A program made the position numbers and the translations under genes. From Hirudinaria manillensis (Eukaryota; Annelida; Clitellata; Hirudinida; Hirudinidae), in contig CM067533.1 of NCBI GenBank assembly GCA_034509925.1, positions 3,362,535 through 3,426,534 on the forward strand: a stretch of DNA of 64,000 bases, read 5' to 3'. This document shows, piece after piece, positions 1-55,900 of this stretch (position 1 is the stretch's first letter; each line of letters begins with the position of its first letter). The notes below the pieces were generated by a model that was not told where the DNA came from, did not search any database, and was given only the letters and a program-made list of their open reading frames with translations.

Positions 1-76
1 ATGGAGGACGAAACCCTAAAAGGGCTGGGTTCAAATATTACGAGGAGCTCCGTGGCTTCCCCGTTCTTATCCATCG

Positions 77-82
<6 letters not shown>
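1..82 (+). other. First exon of the dynein gene: 5' UTR, upstream ORF and start codon
   Basis: The exon ends at 82 with donor GTAAGT at 83. The ATG at 77-79 reads ATG AGG and joins exon 2 (473) in phase 0. It gives a protein start with 32 residues before the conserved LLDGR motif, close to the human spacing. The ATG at position 1 is in another frame; spliced to exon 2 it stops at TGA 502-504, so it can only be an overlapping upstream ORF of 37 codons. How far the 5' UTR extends left of the window is unknown. Confidence 0.7.
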
Positions 83-44750
<44,668 letters not shown>

Positions 44751-46403
44751 ACAACAACATTACCTTATTATTCTTATGGAGACAGATTCACTTCACTTCA
44801 CTGCAATGGCTTTCTCACAGATGCAAGGCTTCTTTGATTTTAAATTCAACACTTACATCGATGAAGATGCGCATTAATTTTTGAATCCATAAATTCACTT
44901 TTCCAACGGTGGTGTGAATTTGAAATGGAGTTTGAAAGATCGGCGTTTTTAGATTTGCGAGATTATTACTAGTGTTATAATAAGTCTTTGCAGATGTATC
45001 TTGAAACGATATCAGTAATACTTTAAACCAGGTGATTAAGATTGAATTATACTCGATAAAATTGAGGAATTTGTGAATATTGGGGGTGGAATTGAGAAAA
45101 TAAGATATTGAGTGATTTTCTCAAAAAATGATTTAGGAGGATTCTGACGATTTATAGTACCATCCAAACCAGAGAATCCATCAAACCTAGAATGGAATTG
45201 AACTCTGGGATGTCGAGGTCTGCGCAGTTGATGAGTCAACTAGACTCCTTAAAAGTGTTCTCAACTATAATTAAGTCGGAGATTTAACGCAGAGATGGCA
45301 AAATGCTATCCCCCCCCCTTCAAATCGCCAACTGAGTATCTTTTTCAAGTGACACATTTCTGTTGTAAAAAGCAAGGATAGGTCATGGCCAACCGCATAA
45401 ATAAAATTGTTTTCCGTGGCGTGACCTGTAGTCTGAAAAATGTCATCAATTCACGGCACACGAAACATTCGCAACTCCTGAACTCAAGTGATTTAAGATG
45501 GCCGCGATTCAAAAAAACAACTTTCCTTGGCAATTAAGACTAAAAACAATAAAAAAAACTATTCGTTTGCTATAATAAGCTATAAATAAATTTCTAGCTT
45601 TACTACTTAATTGCATAATGACGAGACTCGTTTTGATGACAGTGAAACGAGTCTTATTTTTATTCCTGATTTTAAAAGGTCGATTTCCACTTTTTATATC
45701 GCTCTGCGATCAAGAGATTGTTTACTGAGAGGGAAAGAAAATATGAAATGAAGCAGTTAAGTGACGGCTCCTATTGCTTCCTCTTGTGATTTTCCCATGA
45801 ATTGTTTGGACGACAGCAACTCACGTCCAAGTTTTTAAGACAATAAATTCTCACCACCTGCATCCTTAATGGTAATTTTACAGCTCTCCGAGATATTTCA
45901 AAATGATTTCGTTAAATTAAGCTTAGAGTTAATTAACAATCTTTCAGATTATTGCACGAGTTAATTAAACATTTCACAGATCATTCCCTAAGGATTGATT
46001 AATAGCTCTGAAAATTATTCCGCTCGAAAGGATGAAACCTCCCCATTTGTCAGTTTTGTTTTATAGATGTTTTATAATTCTTTACGCGGAAATTTGGTCC
46101 TACACGTTGAAACGGATGAGTGGAATCAAAAGTCTGATGTAAAATAATGAAAAATTGGTATTCTTGAAGTGATGTGCCGATGAAATTGTTTAAGGTCTTC
46201 ATGTTTAACATAACAAAACTATTTACATTTATTTTCACCCGTCAAGCTTCCTTTATTAATATTCTCAGCAGCTCCTCAAACGGATATGAAATCCCCCACC
46301 GGAAAAAAAGAAGAAAATTTGAGAACAAAGTAGTTAATTTTGCTACCCGGCCATGAATGAAATCATCCACCCCCGACTGAGATCCTTTGAAAGGACACTC
46401 CAC
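44751..46403. other. Intergenic region downstream of the dynein gene
   Basis: No coding region, RNA gene or repeat recognised. The segment 45900-46400 directly precedes the neuropeptide-like gene and is less AT-rich than the introns, so it may hold control elements, but I cannot name any. Confidence 0.4.
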
Positions 46404-46411
46404 TATTTAAA
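46404..46411 (+). promoter_or_regulatory. TATA-like box of the neuropeptide-like gene
   Basis: TATTTAAA lies 252 bases upstream of the start codon. With a start site about 30 bases on, a short non-coding exon would end at 46462 (donor GTGAGC at 46463), and the acceptor TTATTCAG at 46643 would join it to the coding exon. Confidence 0.45.
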
Positions 46412-46655
46412 GCTCATCGCAGACGATCCTTTTGACTCGAACTCGGAGTTTATCACTTCAAAGTGAGCGAATTTTGTTAATAAAATAAAATATGGTGCTT
46501 TTATTTTTGAACTGTTTATTAATTAATTAACTTTACGTAAGTTTATTAAGTAGACATTTTTTAAACCGATATCGTTATTGAAATTTTTATTAAACATTTA
46601 AAGGCGATCGATTAATTAAAAGAACGTAAACGCATTTATTCAGAATCAAAAGAAA

Positions 46656-47009
46656 ATGTTTGCCAAGCTGACTCCCAAAATTTCTTGCTTAATAATTCTC
46701 GCGACGCTCGCGGCTTGTCAAGATGGCGTCGGCTGGTCGAGCGGGGAGGATCGCGTCTCGAATCGAGCTGTTTGCCAGGACATTTCGGAAGAAAGTGCTT
46801 GTAGGTTCTGCGCTCTCGGTGTAGAATCTTGTTGCAAGGAACTCGTTTCTCTGAACAACTGCATCCACAGACTTCAAGAAAATTTGCTTTCGGAATTCGA
46901 AGCAGAAAGGGACGGTCTCCGTTCAACGATCGACAAGCGAACCAAGTTCTTCCTCGGCAAGAGGCCAAAATTTCTCGGGAAAAGAAGTCTGTCCATTAGA
47001 AGTAATTAA
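46656..47009 (+). CDS. Candidate neuropeptide precursor with two predicted amidated peptides
   Basis: A 117-residue secreted precursor. A signal peptide (about 1-21, LIILATLAAC) is followed by a segment with six cysteines at 40, 49, 52, 59, 60 and 69 (pattern C-x8-C-x2-C-x6-CC-x8-C), then an acidic spacer. The end carries three KR cleavage sites (94-95, 102-103, 109-110). They release TKFFLG and PKFLG, whose C-terminal glycines predict TKFFL-amide and PKFL-amide, and a tail SLSIRSN. A TATA-like box, a probable 5' UTR intron (46463-46643) and AATAAA at 47056-47061 make a complete small gene. I do not recognise the peptide family; the cysteine segment could be a second product or a folding domain. 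Confidence 0.72.
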   Translation: MFAKLTPKISCLIILATLAACQDGVGWSSGEDRVSNRAVCQDISEESACRFCALGVESCCKELVSLNNCIHRLQENLLSEFEAERDGLRSTIDKRTKFFLGKRPKFLGKRSLSIRSN

Positions 47010-47061
47010 ATAGATGAGAGCGATTTATTAACGTTTGCTTCCTGAATTGTGATTTAATAAA

Positions 47062-49035
47062 AATTCGTTAAATGCAATTTTGTGGTTCGAGTTGCCTGCA
47101 TTCGTTTAGAGGACGACTCCACGATATATTTCGCTGCACCTAAAGATTGAGAGGATTATAGCTACCTGGTGAACAGGCTTCCATTAGGAAGACCGGCAGT
47201 TTGGGTTGATGTTCCTGGATTCTCCGAGTTTATTGTCGAACTCTAAGTAAATAAAACATGTTTTTCGAGGGCGTTGGTGATTTAGAAGGTGCAAAAGATT
47301 TAAAAGTGAGTTATTAATGTCGGAATGGCGATGTTGGGAAAACATTTGTATTTGAGCCAAAAAACAGGATAATTGGAGGAATTAACAATTTGTGTCGATT
47401 CTAAAATGGTCCGTAAGATTGTGGTTAAGGAGTGTGGTTGGTCGGAGCTTGCGCAACGTGGTGTTGTTGTCAGTTCGGTCAAGTTGATTGATCTATCTCT
47501 TTAGACAGACATAATAAAGTAATTGGCGAGGGAGCATATCGCTTACCTTTGGAAAAGCCCTTGGTTATGGATCACTGTTATTTCGCGAAATTTCATTATT
47601 ATTTTTTTAAAATTTAGCCTCTTGTATTTTTGGTAATTTTTCTATCACACTTTAATAAGAAGCCAGAGATATGCTTTTAGAGGTATGCAACGACAAGTGT
47701 TATTATTCATCATGAAAAGCTTAGCGGTACTTGATTGTGGGGCGTTTTGTCTGAGGCTCCTGATAAGGGAAACATAGATAAAATTGACATAACGGTACGA
47801 ACCAAAAAGATCCAAATTGGTGTGCCTGACAATCGGGAAGGAGAACAAATTTAATCTATAAATTGAATGTTTGCGTGAAACGCGTCTCCACGGGTGTTCT
47901 AGATCAGCCACTGAAGCCAATGTTTCAATCTATTCTCATAATAATGAAACCCTAAGTAGGTTTGTTGGTATGGGAAATATTTTTGTTATGAACATTGAGT
48001 GTGATGTTCTGAAGCGTGCTCAGCGATTTGGTACATATTGCATTGCTAAGCAAAATCTTCGATCTAATGTGGATAGTGTGAGGCCATCATGCCAGCTTTA
48101 GAATTGGCTTTCAGGTTCCTTCTTGTGTGTTTGTGTACGAGCTTACCAACTGGAAAGAAAACCTAACTTCGATGACGATCCATCTTGACAGAAGATCATA
48201 ACGCTTTTAAAAACGTTTTCTGGGCAAATCTAGAATATAGTAGTGGAGCTCAAACCCGTAAATTAGTCCGATTATCGACCCAGGGGAAATTGGCAAAAAT
48301 TGTATTTCGGATCCCGTTATGTTTTATTCATTATGGAAGCCTCCAAAACCCGCTTAAGATAGAGGTTGAATTAAGCAAGGCAAGGCAGTGAAATAATCGT
48401 TTGAAAGTCTTAATTGTGGTTTCATATTTCTTATATTCATTTCACGATAAAATCTTCTTATTATAAAAAAAAAAGCAAGACCATTTGCAATAGACAATTA
48501 TGAAAGCAAACAATGCACACGAGAATCAAACGATCGCCAGTTGAGTTTAAAAACAGAAAGAGGTTGCTTGGAAGTTTTTGCATGGAAGTAACGAATATAC
48601 ATAGAAAATAAGATGCATAAGAAAATAGGTCGACATAAGTCGGCACAGTTAAAGAGATATTAAATTGGTAACAAAGCATTTTTCTACAAGGCACAGGTCA
48701 ATTCACAAATCACGCAAACATAAGAAATCAAAAGGCCCCAATTGCATAACAATAAATTAACCTATAGAAGATAAATGCTAAACAAATAAAATCGGTGAAA
48801 ATGTCATGTCGTGGTCGTGGTCATGATTAAAAGTCAAATCACGTAAATGACTAAATGCAAAATTATGTAAAATTGAAAAAAAGTTAATTGCTTCCTAAAG
48901 AAGAACAATGAATTGCGACATGGAATCAAGTGTTGGACAAAAGAAAATCTAGAAAAGCAGACTTTGGCAAAGAAGACTAATGCCGAAAACCAATCGTACT
49001 TCTGAATTTCCCACAGAAAATTTGGCCTCTCAACC
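47062..49035. other. Intergenic region without recognisable genes
   Basis: Short open frames on both strands (for example around 47645-48100) show no domain, splice pattern or similarity I know. The region lies between the ends of two convergent genes. Confidence 0.4.
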
Positions 49036-49942
49036 TCAGGTGGTGTCGTTTTTTGAGCTGTTCTTGATTAAGTTCATGATTTCAGCCTGCGAGTTGTAGG
49101 AGGCCTGTCGCAATTGGCGCTCGTACGACTCGTTCCTCTGCATCCTCCTCAATTCCTGCATCATGTCGTCCACGAACATCCCCTGACTCCTCCCGGTCTC
49201 GTCCTCTTCGATGGGAGTCAAATCTTCTTCTTCCTCTGCAATGGACTGGTTGATGGAACTCCTATGATTCAGAGGGAATTTGTTTGCAAAATTCCTGAAG
49301 CTCTCCTTCCCCCTGTCCACCTCGAGGGTGCTGTCGGTGTTGTTGCGTCTGATGAAGCCTTTCCTCTTCGGAGGCGACCCCTGGACGGAAGATTTGGAGA
49401 CCGAGAACTTGGTCTGCACCGAAGGATCTTTCCTCGGCTGCAGTTTGTTGTCCTTGTGAGTGGCGGCGCTGTTTACATCTTCGAGGGACATTCGGAAGAT
49501 GCCCTCTTCCGTCTAAAAAGATCATCAAATACGATTATTGAGTTCCATTTTGGTGCTAAAATTAGGAGAAATACAGAAATATTTAGCAACCTGCTCGTCC
49601 GGATGCACCATTTCAACATTGTTTATTTTTCTGTGGATGGATTGAGGTGATTGAACTGTCAAATGCAATAAAAGTTTAATTTAATTCTGGCTACTCTTAA
49701 GTAAATAAAAGAATAAAACAGCAGAGGAGCAGCAATTTGACTCGATGTGAAATATTTAGGGATGACAAACAAGATTCGCCAAGATTAACTTATGAGAAGT
49801 TAAAATGCTCGGAAAGCATATGCAATACATAATTAATTAGTTCAGTCAATTGTATAATTAGTTGTAACTGGTTAGGCAGTAGTAAGCACATTTATTACTG
49901 AAGGGAAAGTATTATATTACTTAACTTAAAAAAGTTAGGGTT

Positions 49943-49978
<36 letters not shown>

Positions 49979-52900
49979 AAACGTTTTTTAAAAAAATGAT
50001 TTCAAACGAAATTCTGAAATCATGAACATCATTAGCACAGCAACCTCCTGCTGACATCACAGAGTTTAGAGTTTCTGCTACGGAGAATGAATCGTCGGAA
50101 GAATTACGCTTGTGATGAGAAAACGATCTCTTTATGGCTCTTATGAAACTTGGTGGCTTCCTACAAAAGGTTTAAATTGATTACAAACTATTATGTGAAA
50201 AATACAACAACAAAATACAAAAAAAATAAAATACGTAAAATAAAAACAATTTTCAATAAAATTTACATAAAAAAACCTTTTGTAAATAAAAAATTAAGTA
50301 AGTAATTTACAATAACGTCACCAATTATGCATTCTACCCGAATCAATATTTAAGAAGATCAAAGGAGACGATTAGTACTAGCGGCTTATAAACAAGAATC
50401 AGCATTCTTCAAAACTCACAGACTGTGACTCATCTTGCTGATGTTACTGGCTTTAGACGAGGACCTGAGGAGCCTTTTAGGGTTGTAGGAGCCTGCCACA
50501 AATTCTGTGCCACCATCTTCTTCCTCGATTCGAGACAAAGACGACGGGAATATGCTTCCCTTTCTTTCACGAGTGCTTGAATTAAACGCTCTCGAATTAC
50601 TTTGAGGACTTTTGCAAATAGAAATTTGCCTATTTGCATTCATAATTTCAGATGAAGTTTATTGAAGAATTTATAACCAGTATGAAATTACTAATTATAA
50701 AAATTTCCTCTGAAAAAAAAATATTGCCAAACCAAATGATTACATGGTTAACCAGGTGGAATGAAGTATGTCAACATCTAGAAATACCTTAAAATATAAA
50801 TACCTTAACATATAAATACAAATAGTTTGAAACTCAGAAGCTCTGCATTACCTGATATCAATGGCAGATCCCTTGAGGGGGTCACTGAGAGGAGGCTCAG
50901 AGTCCTCGGTGTAGGGGAGTTGGAAGTCAATGGAATCCCAGTATTGATCCCTGATGAGGTCAGGATGTTCATTGTGCATCTCATCAACGACCAGGTATGA
51001 CACCTGACATTCAATAAGTTCGACAAGTGAGCAATTAACTTGTTAAACAAATTATCGTAAGTTACGTGATGCAATGCTCACTGGAATTAGTCTGCTCATT
51101 CTGAGAATGCTATTCTTAGGAGGTCGTAAGAGATCACAAAGCACGTCTCGTTAACTCAATGTAATCATTAACATAATCATAACCACAAGCTTCCTATAGG
51201 AAATTGATGCCAGCATTGAAAAAGCTTTATGACTAATCAAATCTGCTGTCTTTAAATTTGGAATAAAAAAAAATAGCTCGTTGATAATAAATTAAAAATG
51301 GCAAAAGCACTGAAAAGAAAAAACTCCGTCTGAATGTCCATCATTTCATTTATCCATCCTTTCATCCATTCATCCATCCATCCATTCATCATTTCTACCT
51401 TAAAAAACCCCATACTTTAAAAACTTCAATTCCTTAGAAATAAACATAAATTAAAATCCATTGCATTCTTGCATTCAAGATCTGCCTGAATGATTGTCAA
51501 CGACTTAAGAGATCACACGCTGTTGTCACATCAATACATCATAATATCCTTATGTCAGTACATCACATAATTAAGTGAACCCTAACCCTTACCCTAACCC
51601 TTACCCTAACCATAACCCTAACCCTTACCCCTAACCTCTTACCCTAACCCCTAACCCTAACCCATTGTCAAATGTAACAAAGTTGTAACTTAACATCCTG
51701 GTGCTGTGCAGACAAAAATTAATGAATGGAGAAGTCAATTATTGGTCATCAATTACTGAGACACAATAGTAGCGAGCTGTGGCGGATGTTAGTCAGAATA
51801 ATAATTTCCTGTGAATTAATGTCATACTTGTCAAAGGGTTCAGCTAGGTGCAAGTTATTTAACATAAATTATAAATACATGAACATCATTTTAGACCAAC
51901 TCAAAAAAAATTGTTGGGAAGTAAAGAATTTATGTAATTTAATTTTTATTCAATTTATTAATATTATTATTATTATTAAATCTAAAAAAATCTCTATGAA
52001 AGATCTAAAAGTAACAATGGATCACAATAGATTTCACGAGAAGAGTTGTTATTACTGTTGGATCCCTGACATTAATTAATTAATTGAATAATTAATTAAT
52101 TAAGTTTAGTTAATATTCAGAATCTTTTATTTCGAAGTCGTATCTAGCGATTCGAGTCATTAAGCAGTTCCATCGGGACAAGCAATCGACCAAATCGTCC
52201 AGCCGTATTTGCCATTAGTTAAATCCAATAAAGATATCCTTACGTTAATTAATTCATCAGACCCCGGGTTACAACATTGGTGTCAGGAGTGGGATTTAGC
52301 GTCGTAAAGGGATATCGATTCACTAGAGGTAAAAACAACGAGTTTTAACGACAGAAATGGGACCTAAGATACTGGAAGATTTGCGCGTTCCCGATTTGAG
52401 ACGAGAACTAAGGAATCGAGGCCTGGATGCAACTGGCCTAAAAACCGAACTACAAGGACGGCTCGAGGAATGGCTTTTGGAAAATAATCACGATCCGTCG
52501 GAGTATGAATTTGGGGTTCAAAAAGAAAAACAAAGGGAAGCCCTTCAGACTGCTATAGAAGCCAACAATAATGCCCTGGATGCTTTGCGGTCAGATATGA
52601 AATGCGACAATAATGTTTTGCGGTCAGACATTGATGATTTGCGGTCGGATATGAAATGCGACATTGATGATTTGCGGTCGGATATGAAATCCGATATAGC
52701 CAACTTCCAGGTAGCCATGGATGTTTTACGGGAGCAGGTAAAGACAGACGTAGCCAAATTCCAGACATCCATGGATGTTCTGCGGGAAGAGGTAAGAACT
52801 GATGCAGCCAAATTCCAGACATCCATGGAAGAGGTAAAAACGGACGTAGCCGACCTCAGATCATCCAAGGAGATGGCCGACCTGAGAAAGGTTAAAGCAG

Positions 52901-55900
52901 AATTAGATGCACTAAAAGAAGAGCAGAGGAGGGAAATAGAGAAGTTTAAAAAATACAATGAATTGAAAACAGAGACATATGGAAGAGAGAAAACGACAAG
53001 ACCACCATTATTCGACGGACAAGGGCCATGGGCAGTGTTCAGACATCAGTTTGAAATTGCCGCTGAACGTAACAAGTGGACCGAAGAGGAAAAAGCAACA
53101 GAGCTGATAATGATACTGCGAGGAAAGGCAGCCGAGCTTTTGCAAACAATGCTGCACTGTAAAGCTTATTCGGAGATAGCAGAAGCAATGGAAAGAAGAT
53201 TTGGGAATGGCCACATGCTGGAAGTACATAAAAACGAATTAAAAAACCGTACGCAAAAACAGGGCGAATCACTCCAAGAATTAGAGGCTGATGTCAGAAG
53301 GCTCGCATACTTAGCCCATCCAGGACAGTCAACGGATTTCATTGAAAACATTATAACTGACGCCTTCGTTGATGGGATAAGGGATGCGGAAACCAAAATG
53401 GCACTAAAAATTCATGGAATAAAGGCCAGCCATGAAGCATTGGCGTTTGCAATCTCCATGGAAGCGGCAAGAGCCTCAATCCAAAAAAGCTTGAATGTAA
53501 AGAAAATTGAAGCTCAGGAAGACAGAGGCAAGGAGAAAGATAAAGATAATGACAAAGACAGAGAGATGATTACAAAAATAGCTCGACAAATCAATGACCT
53601 CAGCAAGCCCCAAAGAAACTTAAGATTCCAGGTAGTAGATAGAAGACCAAGGTGCTTCAGGTGCAACAAGCCTGGCCATTTAGCCCGAGAATGTAGAACG
53701 ACCTTCTCCAAAAATCAGCAGTACTGGAGAGAGCCCTATAAATCAGAAAAACCTGAAGCTACTAATTTTAGGAGGCAAAGATCGTTTCAGCAAACTCGAA
53801 ATGCCCCACTCGTCTTTCACGTTACAGCATTAGGAAAAGGATCATCACTAGAGGTTAAAGGGAAAATTGGAGGGAAAGAATATAATCTTGTAATAGACAC
53901 AGGGGCATCTACTTCTATTGTCCAACCAAAGTTGGCAAGAAACAGTAAGGTAACGACCAACAACTACAAGCTAAAAACAGCCACCGGAGAAATAGTGCCA
54001 GTTCAAGGAACCACAACTATTACAGTGGATTTAGGAGGCAAGTCATTCGAACAGGAATTTATGATAGCCAATATAACAGACGAATGTATACTGGGATTGG
54101 ATTTCATGCGACGCTATGGAATTTCCATTGACATGAAGGGCGGCACCCTTCAACAAGGAGCAATGGAGATTCCTCTACACTACGGAGGTACAGAAGTCAA
54201 AGACACGTTTGTAAAAGTATTACAAAACGAGACCATCCCGGCACAGTCGGAAAGCTTAATTTGGGGCGGGCTAGAAGGCGACTATACAAAATTTGGTATA
54301 GGAGCAGTCGAAGATCAATCGGGCATTGGCCAAGGACTACTAATAGGACGAGCACTAGTCAAGCTGAACACCGGCAGAGTTCCACTGAGGGTAATGAATC
54401 TATCTGACCAGGAACAACAGATCAAAGCAGGAACACCTATCGCACTTTGCAGGAACGTGGAACGCATATTGACATTAGATGGAAGTGGAAATAAGCATAT
54501 CAAAAGGGATACTATGTCTAAACCATTAATGGACAATCTCCTGAAAGATTTAGACAAAACTCTACAAAAAGAAGATTATCAACAAGCGAAAAATCTGCTT
54601 AGCGAATTTCAGGATATAATGGCTGAACAAGACAGCCCTTTGGGTAGGACTAACCTCGTGCAACATCAAATAAATACGGCAGGTGCTAAACCCATTCGAC
54701 AAAACCCCCGTCCACTTCCTTTAGCTACAAGAGCAAACGCCAAGGAAATGATAAAGGAAATGCAAGACCAAGGGGTTATTGAACCGTCAAATAGCCCCTG
54801 GAGCTCACCGGTGGTACTCGTTAAGAAGAAAGACGGATCACTTCGTTTTTGTGTCGACTATAGAAAGCTGAACGAAATGACACTTAAGGACAGCTACCCC
54901 TTACCTAGAATCGATGATACTTTAGACACTCTCTCGGGATCAAAAATTTTTTCCACATTAGATCTCAAAAGTGGTTACTGGCAAGTGGAGTTACATCCTG
55001 ACGATAAAGAAAAAACGGCTTTCTCGACAGGTGAAGGACTATGGCAATTCACTGTCATGCCGTTCGGGCTATGCAATGCCCCAGCGACGTTTGAAAGATT
55101 AATGGAACATATACTAAGGGGACTCAATTGGAAAGTATGCCTAGTATATTTGGATGACATAATTGTTGTCGGAAAAACATTTGGAGAACATTTAGACAAC
55201 CTCCGAGAAGTATTTAGTAGGATTAGAGAGGCAGGCATGAAACTGAGTCCAAAGAAATGCTCACTCTTTAAAAAAGAAGTCAAATACCTTGGCCATATCG
55301 TGTCTTCTGAAGGTGTTAGTACAGATCCAGATAAAGTCGAGGTAGTAAAAAATTGGCCTGTACCCAAAAATATCCAGGAACTTCAAAGCTTCTTAGGACT
55401 TTGTACCTATTACAGACGATTTATTGCCAACTTTTCAAACATCGCAAAAAGCCTTCATGAGCTTACTGTAAAAGGCAAACCATTTATCTGGAACGACAGC
55501 TGTGAAAAAGCATTTGATAATCTGAAAGAAGCTATGACAACGGCACCGATCCTGGCATATCCTATTCCCGGATTACCTTTTATCCTCGATACAGATGCCA
55601 GTAACTGTGGAATCGGAGCAGTTCTTTCCCAGCAAGTTGAAAATGAAGAAAAAGTTCTAGCATTTTATAGCCGTTCACTGTCTAAAGCGGAAAGGAACTA
55701 TTGCGTGACCCGGAGAGAATTATTAGCAGCAGTAGAATCCATGAAACATTTCCAGAAATATCTTTTGGGCCAGCCGTTTTTGCTAAGAACGGATCACGCC
55801 TCCCTGAGGTGGCTGCTAAACTTTAAAAACCCAGAAGGTCAGATGGCGAGGTGGATTGAAAAAACTACAGGGTTTTCAGTTCAATATTGAACACAGGAGA

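Noticed and set aside
47645-48101. Possible genes between the neuropeptide-like gene and bestrophin
   Set aside because: Short frames on both strands without domain, splice pattern or known similarity.
49262-49528. Alternative frame of the last bestrophin exon (reads [12 protein letters not shown])
   Set aside because: It would follow a donor at 50044 but stops early. The frame starting [13 protein letters not shown] is longer, more protein-like and in phase with the donor at 50060.
52278-52296. A tRNA gene fragment
   Set aside because: It matches only the complement of a tRNA 3' end and sits directly after the LTR, so it is a primer-binding site.
55859-55865. A AAA AAC slippery heptamer for -1 frameshifting between RNase H and integrase
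   Set aside because: The heptamer is present but not in the phase needed. The Gag-Pol frame reads GAA AAA ACT, and integrase lies in the +1, not the -1, frame.
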